A DNA stretch of 64,000 bases from Tumebacillus amylolyticus (GCF_016722965.1 NZ_JAEQNB010000008.1:62001-126000); one strand, 5' to 3'. Shown: positions 17,316-26,537, counted from the first letter of the stretch. Notes: a model not told the origin generated them from the sequence alone. Numbers and translations: made by a program.

Positions 17316-20196
17316 AGCGCTTCGCAAAGGCATCGCCCGCCGCCTCACGACCTACATGCTCGTGCTGATTCTCTTGATCACGATCGGCGGCGGTACGATG
17401 TATGTCTTCGAACGCAGCTTGCAAACCAACTTCGACCAACAGGTGCAGGTGTTGGATCAGAAATCCAGCCTGTCTGCGCGAATTCAGCAGGACACGATCT
17501 CGTCCATCGCCGAATTGCGCGGCTACTTGGCGGTCGGAGCTCCGGCGTTCCTCGACAAGTTGAACAAGGACCGGCAAGACTGGGACTCCTCGATTCAAAG
17601 CTTCAAAGCCCTCGACTTGACTCCCGAGGACCAGAACTACCTCAAGACCGTCACAGGCGGGTACGATCAGTTTTTTAACGACATCATGCCTTCCACGACG
17701 CAGATGTTCCAGCAGTCTTCGTCCCGTGAAGACCTCTGGAAGCTCTCGCAAAGCAAAAACTACACGCAGAGCCTCGACGCACTGCGTCAACAAAACCTCG
17801 ACTACATGAGGATTCTGCATACCCATATGGTCGATTTGCAAGTGGAGTACAGCCGGAACCTCGACTTGATGGCGTTGCTGTTCGCGCTCTATCTGATCTT
17901 GATCGCCGTCATCGTCGGGGTGCTTGCGATCCGACTGGCCAAGGACATCGGCCGTCCGCTGCACATCCTCGCCCTCTCCTCCCAGCAACATGAGGACGGC
18001 AAACTGTTGGAGTTGCCGTACGGGAATCGAGAGGACGAGATCGGCTTCCTGACCCGCTCGCTGCACGGCATGATCGAACGCATTCAAATTTCCGAGCAAG
18101 ACCTGATCGAGCAGAACGAAGAAGTGCTCGCCCAACAGGAAGAACTGCTCTACTCCCAAGACGAGCTGAACACGACGCTGATCAAGATGCAGCAAAAAGA
18201 GGCCATCCTGCAAGCGCAGAATGCCCTCAACGCCTCGCTCGTCAACACGCTGGACCGCCAAACGCTTTTGACAAGCATCATTCAAAACCTGCAAGTGATC
18301 CAACACGCGGACAAAGGCGCGATCGTGCTCTTGGAAAAAGACCGCCCGCACGCGTCGGTCGGCATTTCGAACCAGCAGATGAAATCCTTCCTCCAAGCGG
18401 GCGAGGACGGCATGTTCGCCCGCCTGCAAACGGAGGGCCGCGGTTTCATCGTTTCCCGAGAAGCGTTGCCCACGGAAAAAGGCTACCATGACGAACGATT
18501 CGAACTCGCCGATCTCTACCTGCCGATCCACGCCTCGACGGGCAACGTGATCGCCGTCGTCGTCCTGACCCGCATGAGCAGGAGCTTCACCGAGGCGGAG
18601 TTGGAACAATCGCACGCCCTCGCCAACCAGATTGCGCTCTCCATTGAGAAACTTCACACCTACGAAGCCACGGAGCGCGAACGTCAACTGAACCAAGAGA
18701 TCATCGACTCGATCCGCGAAGGCATCCAGCTCTTTGACGTGCAGGGAACGCTCGTGCAAGTTAACGAGACGTGGACGTCGTGGATCGGCGAGTGCATCCT
18801 CGACCGCGAAAATCGCGAAGTGACGCATCGCCTCTACGATCTATTCGAACAACTCGTGGACAACTCCGACGAACTCTGCCTGTTCGTCAAAGACGCGCTC
18901 GACGGACGACTTCCCGAGGAAGCGCGCTTGATCTACCAACTGCAACAGAACGAAAACACCAAAGTCATCCAAGTCTACTTCGAAAAAATCCGCAATGCAG
19001 AAGGCGAGATCGTCGCCACGATGCTCGTGCACCGCGACATCACCCGCGAGTACGAAGTGGACCAGATGAAGTCGGAGTTCGTCTCCACCGTCTCTCACGA
19101 ATTGCGCACGCCGCTTTCCTCCGTGCTCGGCTTCACCGAATTGATGCTGAACAAGGAACTGAAACCGGAGCGCCAACTGAAATACCTGACGACGATTCAC
19201 AAGGAAGCGAAGCGTCTCACGCAGTTGATCAACGACTTCCTCGACATCCAGCGCATGGAGTCCGGCCGTCAATCGTACGAGATGGCAGACGTCGATCTCC
19301 TCCCGCTCGTGCAAGAGGTTGTGGAAACGTTCGCCGTCGGCACGACGAAGCACGATCTTCAGATCGAGACCCACGTCCCGTCCACACTGGCTCGCGGAGA
19401 CTCGGACAAACTCAAGCAAGTGCTGATGAATTTGATCGGCAACGCGGTCAAGTATTCACCGGAGGGCGGCACCGTCACCATCGGCTTCCGTGCGACGCCG
19501 AAACACTTGGTGGTGGACATCACCGACCAAGGCTTAGGCATCCCGAAGGACGCTCTGAGCAAGTTGTTCTCGAAATTCTACCGCATCGACAACTCCGACC
19601 GTCGCAAGATCGGCGGCACGGGTCTGGGACTTGCGATCTGCAAGGAGATCGTCAAAGCGCACGACGGCGAGATTACCGTCCAATCGGAACTCGGCGTCGG
19701 CTCGACGTTCTCGATCCACCTGCCGCGTGAGGAGAAACGCATCTTGGAACCGGCCCTTGCCGAAGCGGCGGCGACGTCTGAACAACCGCGCCTGTTCATC
19801 ATCGAGGATGACGACTCGCTCGCGTTGCTTTTGCAGGAAGAGATGCGGGACAACGGATTCGACGTCACCCATTTGCGCGACGGGGAAGAAGCGGTGAAGC
19901 AGATCGAAGTGCACCTCCCGGACGCGGTCGTCCTCGACATCATGCTCAAAGACTCGATCTCCGGCTGGGAGGTCATCGACCGCCTGAAAGCATCCAAGGC
20001 AACCGCGCACATCCCGATTTTTATCGCGACTGCGCTTGATGAAAAAGAACTCGGACTCTCCAAGGGAGCGACCGACTTCCTCACCAAGCCGTACCAACCG
20101 AGCAAGCTCTCCAACGTGATTCTACAGACGCTTTTGCATCGTAAAAGAAACGGTGTCATCATGTTCCCCGAGCAAGAAGATCATGACCAAGGGTGA
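17305..20196 (+). CDS. Hybrid sensor histidine kinase (4HB-HAMP-GAF-PAS-HisKA-HATPase-REC)
   Basis: A 963-residue membrane sensor. TM1 (about 15-35) and TM2 (about 193-213) enclose an extracellular helical sensor domain of ~155 residues resembling CHASE3/four-helix-bundle sensors. HAMP, a coiled coil, a GAF domain (about 305-450) and a PAS domain (about 470-590) precede HisKA with His598 (TVSHELRTPLSSVLGF), and the ATPase boxes NLIGNAVKYSPEGG, DQGLGIP and GGTGLGLAICKE. A C-terminal receiver has Asp878 (VVLDIMLKD) and FLTKPYQPS. Start is ATG 17305 with GAGGA upstream, overlapping the receiver gene. Internal receiver plus Hpt proteins next door indicate a multistep His-Asp relay. Confidence 0.93.
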   Translation: MTNKALRKGIARRLTTYMLVLILLITIGGGTMYVFERSLQTNFDQQVQVLDQKSSLSARIQQDTISSIAELRGYLAVGAPAFLDKLNKDRQDWDSSIQSFKALDLTPEDQNYLKTVTGGYDQFFNDIMPSTTQMFQQSSSREDLWKLSQSKNYTQSLDALRQQNLDYMRILHTHMVDLQVEYSRNLDLMALLFALYLILIAVIVGVLAIRLAKDIGRPLHILALSSQQHEDGKLLELPYGNREDEIGFLTRSLHGMIERIQISEQDLIEQNEEVLAQQEELLYSQDELNTTLIKMQQKEAILQAQNALNASLVNTLDRQTLLTSIIQNLQVIQHADKGAIVLLEKDRPHASVGISNQQMKSFLQAGEDGMFARLQTEGRGFIVSREALPTEKGYHDERFELADLYLPIHASTGNVIAVVVLTRMSRSFTEAELEQSHALANQIALSIEKLHTYEATERERQLNQEIIDSIREGIQLFDVQGTLVQVNETWTSWIGECILDRENREVTHRLYDLFEQLVDNSDELCLFVKDALDGRLPEEARLIYQLQQNENTKVIQVYFEKIRNAEGEIVATMLVHRDITREYEVDQMKSEFVSTVSHELRTPLSSVLGFTELMLNKELKPERQLKYLTTIHKEAKRLTQLINDFLDIQRMESGRQSYEMADVDLLPLVQEVVETFAVGTTKHDLQIETHVPSTLARGDSDKLKQVLMNLIGNAVKYSPEGGTVTIGFRATPKHLVVDITDQGLGIPKDALSKLFSKFYRIDNSDRRKIGGTGLGLAICKEIVKAHDGEITVQSELGVGSTFSIHLPREEKRILEPALAEAAATSEQPRLFIIEDDDSLALLLQEEMRDNGFDVTHLRDGEEAVKQIEVHLPDAVVLDIMLKDSISGWEVIDRLKASKATAHIPIFIATALDEKELGLSKGATDFLTKPYQPSKLSNVILQTLLHRKRNGVIMFPEQEDHDQG

Positions 20197-20203
20197 GTCG
20201 AGG

Positions 20204-21487
20204 ATGAGCAAAATAGAGAGAATCCAACAGCTCGTGGAAACGGGCCGTAAAAAGTATATCGTGGAATTGGACCGCCAGATTGAAATGCTGGAAGGCACGC
20301 TCGAACGGCTGAAGACAGAGTTTGAACAGTCGCTCGGCCAAGACATCTACCGCAGTGCCCATCGTCTGAAGGGAAGTGCTCCGACGTTCGGTTTGAACCG
20401 CGTGGGAGAGATTGCGGAACACTTGTGTGCGCTGTGGGACTGGACGAATGGAGTCTCGCAGGACGACAGGACGGAAAGCCTGGTGCCGATCCTCAAAGAG
20501 ACGCACAACCACCTGATTCGTTTGAAGATCGAGCATGAGATTGCCAAGACCCAATCGGAACTGCTCGGCAAGGAAATCGTCTGCGAGCCGATCCCGCAGG
20601 GCGGACTTGGGCGGTTGCTTTTGATCGACGACGACGACATCTTGCGCTCGTATCTGGCGGAGGAGTTCGCGATGTGCGGGTACGAAGTGGACGAAGCGGC
20701 CGACGTGCAGACGGCGAAGCGCAAACTGTACGAAAACCGCTACGATCTGATGTTGCTCGACCTGATGATGTACCCGCAGTCGGGGTATGAGATGTTCAAG
20801 TTTCTCAAGGAAGACCCGGCGATGAAGTGGATTCCCTTGATCGTGTTGTCCGGGCGGACGGATGTGCAAGACAAAGTCCGTTGCCTGCGTGCCGGAGCGG
20901 AAGACTACGTGACGAAGCCGTTCCAATTCGAAGAGTTGGAAGCGCGAGTGAACAACGTCATCATGCGCAACCGGCAGTTCGATCAAGTGGCGTTCCGAGA
21001 CGGGCTGACAGGCGCGTACAACCGTCGGTACTTTGACCACCAACTGCTGATTGAAGTCGAATGGGCGAAGCGGGACGAAGAGCCGATTGCCTTGGCGTTT
21101 CTCGACATCGACAAATTTAAAAGCGTCAACGACACCCACGGGCACCATTGCGGGGACTTGGTGTTGCAAGGACTGGCAGCATTGCTCCAACAAAACTTGC
21201 GCGCCACCGATCTGCTTGCCCGCTACGGCGGCGAGGAATTCGTCGTGCTGATGCCGAGAACGAATGCCCTCACCGCGAAATTGGCGCTGGAACGCGTGCT
21301 CGACATCGTGCGCAGAGAAGTGATCGCCCGCACGCCGAACCACAACTTCCAAATCACGTTCTCCTCCGGCATCGCCGACTGGAAACCGGGCATGCACGCC
21401 CACGACCTCGTCCATCTCGCCGACACCGCCATGTACCAAGCGAAGCAGGAAGGCCGCAATCGCGTGGTGTGTGCCGAGCAGGGGTAG
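20204..21487 (+). CDS. Hpt-REC-GGDEF diguanylate cyclase
   Basis: A 427-residue response regulator. An Hpt domain with His53 (SAHRLKGSAPTFGL) is followed by a receiver (LLLIDDDD, LMLLDLMMYPQSG, DYVTKPFQ) and a C-terminal GGDEF domain with intact RYGGEEF (342-346 for GGEEF). An RxxD inhibitory site (Arg333-Asp336) sits five residues upstream. It should therefore make cyclic di-GMP and be feedback inhibited. Start set at ATG 20204, right after the kinase stop; ATG 20183 would add seven residues. It closes the operon and is followed by a terminator. The product could act on the glycosyltransferase or on the degenerate GGDEF protein encoded upstream. Confidence 0.92.
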   Translation: MSKIERIQQLVETGRKKYIVELDRQIEMLEGTLERLKTEFEQSLGQDIYRSAHRLKGSAPTFGLNRVGEIAEHLCALWDWTNGVSQDDRTESLVPILKETHNHLIRLKIEHEIAKTQSELLGKEIVCEPIPQGGLGRLLLIDDDDILRSYLAEEFAMCGYEVDEAADVQTAKRKLYENRYDLMLLDLMMYPQSGYEMFKFLKEDPAMKWIPLIVLSGRTDVQDKVRCLRAGAEDYVTKPFQFEELEARVNNVIMRNRQFDQVAFRDGLTGAYNRRYFDHQLLIEVEWAKRDEEPIALAFLDIDKFKSVNDTHGHHCGDLVLQGLAALLQQNLRATDLLARYGGEEFVVLMPRTNALTAKLALERVLDIVRREVIARTPNHNFQITFSSGIADWKPGMHAHDLVHLADTAMYQAKQEGRNRVVCAEQG

Positions 21488-21490
21488 AAA

Positions 21491-21532
21491 AAAAGGACTC
21501 CTCTCCCGCGTGGGGGAGGAGTCCTTTTTTTC
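21491..21532. terminator. Bidirectional terminator
   Basis: Long perfect stem AAGGACTCCTCTCCC/GGGGGAGGAGTCCTT between convergent genes, with A-run and T-run flanks. Confidence 0.85.
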
Positions 21533-22309
21533 TTACAAATTGAACTGTGCGGTCATCACTGGTACGCCTCTGGGGGTGTTGCCGCTGTAGGCATCCGGTT
21601 CCAGAGAGATGGCGACGGTGTCGAAGTCTTGCATTTGCACGGGGAACACCACCATCCCGACTCCGTTGCTTCCGGTGGGGACGAACGTGCCGCCGTTGAG
21701 GACTTGGGTTTTGCCGTGGTTCATGACCCAGAGCGTGTATTGCTCGCGGTCTGTCGGTTTGGGCAGGTTGGAGGTTTTGATCATGACGATTTTTTGTGCG
21801 CCTTCCTGCAAGAGCATCGCTTGCCCGCCTGCACCTTGGAACGGTTCGGCCGGAGTCAGATTCGCCGTTGCGACCAGTTGGCCGAGTTGCTCGATCTGTT
21901 GCGATTGCGCCGCGTTTTGGCGGTGGAGCGTCACGTTCTGCCAACCGAGGAACGCCACGGCGAGCACGGCAACAGCGGAGACGTACGGGAAGAGTCTCTG
22001 TTGCCAAGACTTGCGGGTGGCGGCGGGCATCTGTACGATTTTTTCCTCAACATGAGTTTTCGTTTGAACGTCCGCTTGCGGCAGTGCCGTCACAGCAGAC
22101 AGCACTCGCTCCCGCATTCCTTGCGGCGGTTCTACGTCGTCCGGCACGAACAGCAACGCGTCGGTCACATCTTGCAACTCGGCCAGTCGCGCTTGGCAGT
22201 CGGCACAGGTGGCGAGATGTTCTTGGAACCGGCTGCGTTCTGCATCGTCCAGCCCGTCGAGGGCGTACAGTTCGACATCGTCACAAGGGGTGGGTGTGTA
22301 GGGGTTCAT
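21533..22309 (-). CDS. Anti-sigma factor, RskA-like, zinc-binding
   Basis: A 258-residue single-pass membrane protein. The cytoplasmic N terminus has the zinc anti-sigma motif HLATCADC (H-x3-C-x2-C, residues about 31-38). One membrane span lies near 107-125 (FPYVSAVAVLAVAFLGW), and the extracellular part is an RskA-like beta domain (YTLWVMNHGKTQVLNGG...). It sequesters the ECF sigma factor encoded immediately upstream; the genes overlap by 29 bases. AGGAGGG lies 8 bases before the ATG. Confidence 0.92.
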   Translation of the reverse strand: MNPYTPTPCDDVELYALDGLDDAERSRFQEHLATCADCQARLAELQDVTDALLFVPDDVEPPQGMRERVLSAVTALPQADVQTKTHVEEKIVQMPAATRKSWQQRLFPYVSAVAVLAVAFLGWQNVTLHRQNAAQSQQIEQLGQLVATANLTPAEPFQGAGGQAMLLQEGAQKIVMIKTSNLPKPTDREQYTLWVMNHGKTQVLNGGTFVPTGSNGVGMVVFPVQMQDFDTVAISLEPDAYSGNTPRGVPVMTAQFNL

Positions 22310-22877
22310 CGGCTCTTCCCTCCTTTCGCTTGCCGAGCGTCTGCCTCAATCGGTTCAGGGCGAGGCGAACGCGGCTTTTTACAGTGCCAAGCGGGATGTC
22401 TTGCCGGTTGGAAATTTCCTGCTGGGTCCATCCGTCAAAGTACATCCAATGAATCACATCGCGTTGCTCCGGGTTCAACTCCCGCATGGCATCGCGGATT
22501 TCTTCTTGCTCGATCGCTTGCAGAACTTGCTCTTCCGTTTGCGGAGATGCGTCCGCGACCGTCTGGAGAAGCGTATCGTCCGACACGCTTTCTTGCTGAC
22601 GGCGGCGAGACTTGAGCACATCAATCGCGCGGTTGCGGGCAACTTGCAGGAGCCACGTGCTGAACTTCGCAAGAGCGGGGTCGTACAGCGCATGCTTCTG
22701 CCAGACGCGGGTGAAGACATCCTGCACGACTTCTTCGGCGGTTTGCGGGTCCTGCACGACGCGGTACGCCAACGAATACACCAACCGCTCATAGCGGTCG
22801 TAGAGCATTCCCAACGCCTCCCGGTCGCCCCCGGCCACCTGCCGCAAAAGCTCCAAGTCTGAGATGATCTCGGTCAT
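22281..22877 (-). CDS. ECF-type RNA polymerase sigma factor
   Basis: A 198-residue sigma-70-family factor with region 2 (ALGMLYDRYERLVYSLAYRV, DVFTRVWQK) and region 4 (ELNPEQRDVIHWMYFDGW, PLGTVKSRVRLALNRLR), and no regions 1 or 3, as in SigK/RpoE-type ECF factors. A short His-containing tail follows. AAGGAG is upstream of the ATG. Paired with the RskA-like anti-sigma gene. The divergent gene at 23033 is a likely target. Confidence 0.94.
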   Translation of the reverse strand: MTEIISDLELLRQVAGGDREALGMLYDRYERLVYSLAYRVVQDPQTAEEVVQDVFTRVWQKHALYDPALAKFSTWLLQVARNRAIDVLKSRRRQQESVSDDTLLQTVADASPQTEEQVLQAIEQEEIRDAMRELNPEQRDVIHWMYFDGWTQQEISNRQDIPLGTVKSRVRLALNRLRQTLGKRKEGRADEPLHTHPL

Positions 22878-22926
22878 GTCTGGGAAGGACTCCTTTTCTC
22901 ATCCGGATTCAAAAAAGTGCCACTTC

Positions 22927-22935
22927 ATTATAACA
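22927..22935 (-). promoter_or_regulatory. Extended -10 promoter of the sigma/anti-sigma operon
   Basis: On the minus strand TGT-TATAAT, an extended -10 element with a perfect hexamer, about 50 bases before the sigma start codon. No convincing -35. Confidence 0.45.
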
Positions 22936-22964
22936 CTACGCCAAAAACTTTTTTTCGGATGATG

Positions 22965-22990
22965 TGATCCAAATCTCTCTCGTTGTCGTT
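22965..22990 (+). promoter_or_regulatory. Possible ECF-sigma promoter of the stalk-domain gene
   Basis: TGATCC and CGTT separated by 16 bases resemble the TGAAC/CGTC pattern of ECF promoters, 43 bases before the ATG of the neighbouring secreted protein. The match is short and could be chance. Confidence 0.3.
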
Positions 22991-23032
22991 TCATTCTGTG
23001 AAAAGTGAAAAACAACGAGGAGGTCTTCCCCT

Positions 23033-24649
23033 ATGAAACTGAATTCCAAACTTGCAGCAGGTATTCTCACCACCCTTACGATGTGTGCAACGCTCTCCCC
23101 GGCGTCTGCTTTCGCTCACGATTCCGACATGCACATGGGCAATTCGATGATGCCGACCGGCGTCTTGGCACAAGCAACGGCCGTTTCGACCACGCCGGCC
23201 GCCAACTTGCGCGTTGCGCTCGACGAACTGTTCAGCGAACACGCCAACCTCGCGATCATCGCCATGCAAAAAGGCTACGACGGCGCACCGGACTTCGCAG
23301 ATGCGGCCGCCGCTCTCAATAAGAACACCGACGACCTCTCCTCTGCAATCGCTTCCGTCTACGGAGACGCGGCAGGCGCCCAATTCAAAACGATCTGGAG
23401 CTCCCACATCGGCTACTTCGTCAACTACGTAACCGCCACGGTCAAAAAAGACGACGCCGGCAAGCAACAAGCGATCCGCGACCTCGCCGAATACCGCGAC
23501 GAGCAAGCGAAATTCCTCGCCGACGCCAACCCGAACCTCAACGAAAAAGCGGTCGCCGACGGCCTGCAAATGCACATCGACGGCCTGCTCGCCGCCTTCA
23601 ACGCTTATGTGAACCAAGACGCCGCCGCGGAACAAGCGAACTTGCGCATGGCCCACGAGCACATGTTTATGACCGGCGACGGGATTTCGACTGCAATCGT
23701 CAAGCAGTTTCCGGAGAAGTTCAACAACACGATGACCGCTTCGCCGTCCGTTGACCTGCGCGTCGTGCTCGACCGCCTGCTTTCGGAACACGCAAGCCTC
23801 GCGATCCTCGCGATGCAAAAAGGCATCGACGGCAAGCAGGACTTCGGCACGGTCGCAGCCACTCTCAACGCCAACACCGACGACCTGAGCGCAGCGGTCG
23901 GTTCCGTCTACGGAGCAGATGCGGGGGCACAGTTCAAGAAGATCTGGAGCTCTCACATCGGCTACTTCGTCGACTACGTGAAAGCAACGGCTGCCAAAGA
24001 CAGCGCCGGCCAACAAAAAGCGGTCGCCAACCTCGACGAATACCGCACGGAACAAGCCAAATTCTTCGCCGGAGCCGACCCGTACATGAACGAAACGGCG
24101 ATCCGAGAGGCCCTGAACGTTCACGTCCAAGAACTGCTGAACGCTTTCAACGACTACGTGAACAAAGACTACAAAGGCACGTATGAAAACTACCAAACCG
24201 CGTACGACCACATGTTCATGACCGGGCAATCGCTCTCGACGGCCATCGTCGCGCAATACCCGGCGAACTTTGGCGGCACCGTGGCGAACCTCTGGGTCGA
24301 CAACACCAAATTCACCGTCAACGGTACGGAAAAATGGTTCGACGTCGCGCCGTTCGTTCAAGGCGACCGCACCTTCGTCTCCCTGCGCGCACTGAGCGAG
24401 ACCGTTGGAGCGAAAGTGGATTGGGCAGGCGAAACCGGCACGGTCACAGTGACGGCGGGCAGCGATGTGCTGAAATTCTGGATCGGCAAAGACTACATGA
24501 CCTTCAACGGCCAGACCCGCCAAATCGGCACCCCGGCGTTCATCGTCAACGACAGAACGCAGATTCCGCTGCGCTTCATCGCCGAACAACTCGGCTGGAA
24601 CGTGGATTGGAACGGCGGCACCAACTCGATTACGCTGACCAAGTTTTAG
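23033..24649 (+). CDS. Secreted protein with two internal repeats and a C-terminal stalk domain
   Basis: A 538-residue exported protein. Residues 1-28 are a signal peptide (cut near SAFA). Two homologous ~180-residue helical repeats follow (about 58-235 and 240-415); each opens with LR-x-x-LD-x-L-x-SEHA-x-LAI and contains IWSSHIGYFV and an EHMFMTG- or DHMFMTG-type end. Each repeat has several conserved His and Met, so metal binding is possible. The last ~110 residues are a copper-amine-oxidase N-terminal-like stalk domain (KWFDVAPFVQGDRTFVSLRAL, IPLRFIAEQLGW), common in Bacillales surface proteins. GAGGAGG precedes the ATG. The divergent ECF sigma operon may control it. Molecular function unknown. 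Confidence 0.87.
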   Translation: MKLNSKLAAGILTTLTMCATLSPASAFAHDSDMHMGNSMMPTGVLAQATAVSTTPAANLRVALDELFSEHANLAIIAMQKGYDGAPDFADAAAALNKNTDDLSSAIASVYGDAAGAQFKTIWSSHIGYFVNYVTATVKKDDAGKQQAIRDLAEYRDEQAKFLADANPNLNEKAVADGLQMHIDGLLAAFNAYVNQDAAAEQANLRMAHEHMFMTGDGISTAIVKQFPEKFNNTMTASPSVDLRVVLDRLLSEHASLAILAMQKGIDGKQDFGTVAATLNANTDDLSAAVGSVYGADAGAQFKKIWSSHIGYFVDYVKATAAKDSAGQQKAVANLDEYRTEQAKFFAGADPYMNETAIREALNVHVQELLNAFNDYVNKDYKGTYENYQTAYDHMFMTGQSLSTAIVAQYPANFGGTVANLWVDNTKFTVNGTEKWFDVAPFVQGDRTFVSLRALSETVGAKVDWAGETGTVTVTAGSDVLKFWIGKDYMTFNGQTRQIGTPAFIVNDRTQIPLRFIAEQLGWNVDWNGGTNSITLTKF

Positions 24650-24668
24650 ATTTTAGGTAGATAAAAGA

Positions 24669-24706
24669 CGAGCCATCCGTCACGCGACGGATGGCTCGTT
24701 TTTTTT
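24669..24706 (+). terminator. Terminator of the stalk-domain gene
   Basis: Perfect 13-base stem CGAGCCATCCGTC/GACGGATGGCTCG with a T-run. Confidence 0.85.
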
Positions 24707-24808
24707 CCAATCTCGGGCAGTACCAAGTAGTGGGTGCAGGTCGTTTTGGGGAAACCTAGGCAGGGATACCTTTCCATCTGTCGAAGGGGATAGCAAGATT
24801 GTCCGGAA

Positions 24809-25588
24809 GTGAGTGAAGACCTCATGGAATTTGACTTGAAACCGGGCGAGCGGCTCGATGATCTGCAAACCAAAGACCTGCGGATCATCCAAAGCGACGA
24901 AGTGTTTTCCTTCTCGCTGGACGCCGTGTTGCTCGCTCATTATGTAACGCTTCGAAATCGGGACCGCGTGCTGGACATGGGCACGGGCAACGGGGTCATC
25001 CCGCTCTTGCTCGCCTCGCGCAGCGAGTTGCCGCGCCGTGCGGGGATCGTGGGCTTGGAAATCCAAGAACGCCTCGCCGACATGGCACAGCGCAACGTCA
25101 GCGGCAATCAGCTTCAGGAAACGATCGAGATCGTCAACGGGGATCTGCGAGAAGCCGTCCGCCACTTCGGGCACGAGAGCTTCGACGTGGTCACCTGCAA
25201 CCCGCCCTACCGCCCTGCAGGCATCGGGGACGCGAGCTTGAATCCGCATGTCGCCATCGCCAAGCATGAGATCACGGCGAAGTTGGAGGACGTCGTCACG
25301 GCGGCCGCCAAATTGTTGAAGTACCAAGGAAAGTTTGCGATGGTCCACCGCCCGGATCGACTGGCGGACATCATCGCGTTGATGAAATTGCACAAGTTGG
25401 AGCCCAAGCGTCTCTTGCTCGTGCATCCACGGGCGCATCTGCGACCCAACATCCTACTGATTGAAGCAATCAAAGGCGGCAAGCCCGAACTGCGTATCGA
25501 CCCGCCGCTGTTTGTACATACCGACGATGGCGGCTATACGCAAGCCATCCTCGACATCTACGCCGGACGAGGAGAATTTGCCCGATGA
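24809..25588 (+). CDS. trmN6: tRNA1(Val) (adenine(37)-N6)-methyltransferase family protein (YabB)
   Basis: A 259-residue SAM-dependent methyltransferase that by homology modifies A37 of tRNA. The SAM site VLDMGTGNGVIPLLLA (residues ~51-66) and the catalytic NPPY (residues ~131-134) are present. The start is GTG 24809 or ATG 24824; neither has a strong ribosome site. It overlaps rsmI by 4 bases, as yabB precedes yabC in B. subtilis; the small yazA gene usually between them is absent. A lone Spo0A-box-like TGTCGAA occurs at 24779-24785, of doubtful meaning. Confidence 0.9.
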   Translation: MSEDLMEFDLKPGERLDDLQTKDLRIIQSDEVFSFSLDAVLLAHYVTLRNRDRVLDMGTGNGVIPLLLASRSELPRRAGIVGLEIQERLADMAQRNVSGNQLQETIEIVNGDLREAVRHFGHESFDVVTCNPPYRPAGIGDASLNPHVAIAKHEITAKLEDVVTAAAKLLKYQGKFAMVHRPDRLADIIALMKLHKLEPKRLLLVHPRAHLRPNILLIEAIKGGKPELRIDPPLFVHTDDGGYTQAILDIYAGRGEFAR

Positions 25589-26472
25589 CGTTCCAGACCC
25601 GTTACAGTTTTCAAGACCAGCAAGAAACCGGCACGCTTTACTTGGTTGCCACCCCGATTGGAAACCTCGACGACATGACCTACCGCGCCGTCGAAATTCT
25701 CAAAAGCGTCGAAGTCGTCGCCGCCGAAGACACCCGCCAATCGCGCAAACTGCTCACGCACTTCGGCATCGAAGGCGTGCGCTTGATTTCCTACCATGAA
25801 CACAACAAGCACAGCAAGGAAGAAGCGATTCTCTCCCTCCTGCGCGAGGGCCAGTCGGTCGCGCTCGTCACCGATGCGGGAACGCCCGGCATCTCTGATC
25901 CGGGAGCCGACATCGTTCGCGCCGCTGTCGAAGAACGTCTAACCGTGGTGCCGATTCCGGGCTGCGTGGCAGGAGTGACGGCGTTGATTGCGTCGGGGCT
26001 GCCGACAGACCGTTTCACGTTCATCGGGTTCTTGCCGAGGGAGAAGAAAAAGAGGGTCGAGGAGTTGACCCAGCTTCGCGCGCGGATGGAGACGTTGATT
26101 TTTTATGAAGCGCCGCATCGGTTGGAAGAAACGCTGAAAGCCATGCTGGACGTACTGGGCGACCGGGAGATCGTGCTGGCGAAGGAATTGACGAAGCGGT
26201 ACGAGCAATTTTCTCGTGGGAAAATCAGTGAGGTCATTTTCTGGCTTTCGGAAAATGAGCCTCGCGGAGAATACGTCCTCGTGCTGGAAGGATTGGCAAA
26301 AGAACTGGCAAATGAGTTTGTCGAAAAACCGTACTGGGAAGAGCTCAATTTGTCGGAGCATGTCGAAAAACTTGTCGAATCCGGCCTCTCCAAAAAAGAC
26401 GCCGTCAAACAAGTCGCCAAAGAACGCGGCCTCCAAAAACGAGAAGTCTACAACGAAGTGATGGTAGACTAG
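25585..26472 (+). CDS. rsmI: 16S rRNA (cytidine(1402)-2'-O)-methyltransferase
   Basis: A 295-residue tetrapyrrole-methylase-fold enzyme that 2'-O-methylates C1402 in the ribosomal P site. Signature segments are LYLVATPIGNLDDMTYRAVE, AAEDTRQSRKLL, VTDAGTPGISDPG and FYEAPHRLEETL. The C-terminal helical domain (SKKDAVKQVAKERGLQKREVYNEV) is complete. The ATG overlaps the trmN6 stop. Confidence 0.95.
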   Translation: MTFQTRYSFQDQQETGTLYLVATPIGNLDDMTYRAVEILKSVEVVAAEDTRQSRKLLTHFGIEGVRLISYHEHNKHSKEEAILSLLREGQSVALVTDAGTPGISDPGADIVRAAVEERLTVVPIPGCVAGVTALIASGLPTDRFTFIGFLPREKKKRVEELTQLRARMETLIFYEAPHRLEETLKAMLDVLGDREIVLAKELTKRYEQFSRGKISEVIFWLSENEPRGEYVLVLEGLAKELANEFVEKPYWEELNLSEHVEKLVESGLSKKDAVKQVAKERGLQKREVYNEVMVD

Positions 26473-26491
26473 CAAAACCAAGCAGCTACGC

Positions 26492-26529
26492 AAAAAAAGC
26501 CCCGGCCTTCGCAGGCCCGGGGCTTTTTC
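26492..26529. terminator. Bidirectional terminator between rsmI and abrB
   Basis: Hairpin GCCCCGGCC/GGCCCGGGGC with A- and T-run flanks between convergent genes. Confidence 0.85.
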
Positions 26530-26537
26530 TCTCTATG

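Noticed and set aside
24779-24785. Single Spo0A-box-like TGTCGAA upstream of trmN6
   Set aside because: A lone 7-mer is expected several times by chance in this window; no promoter architecture around it.
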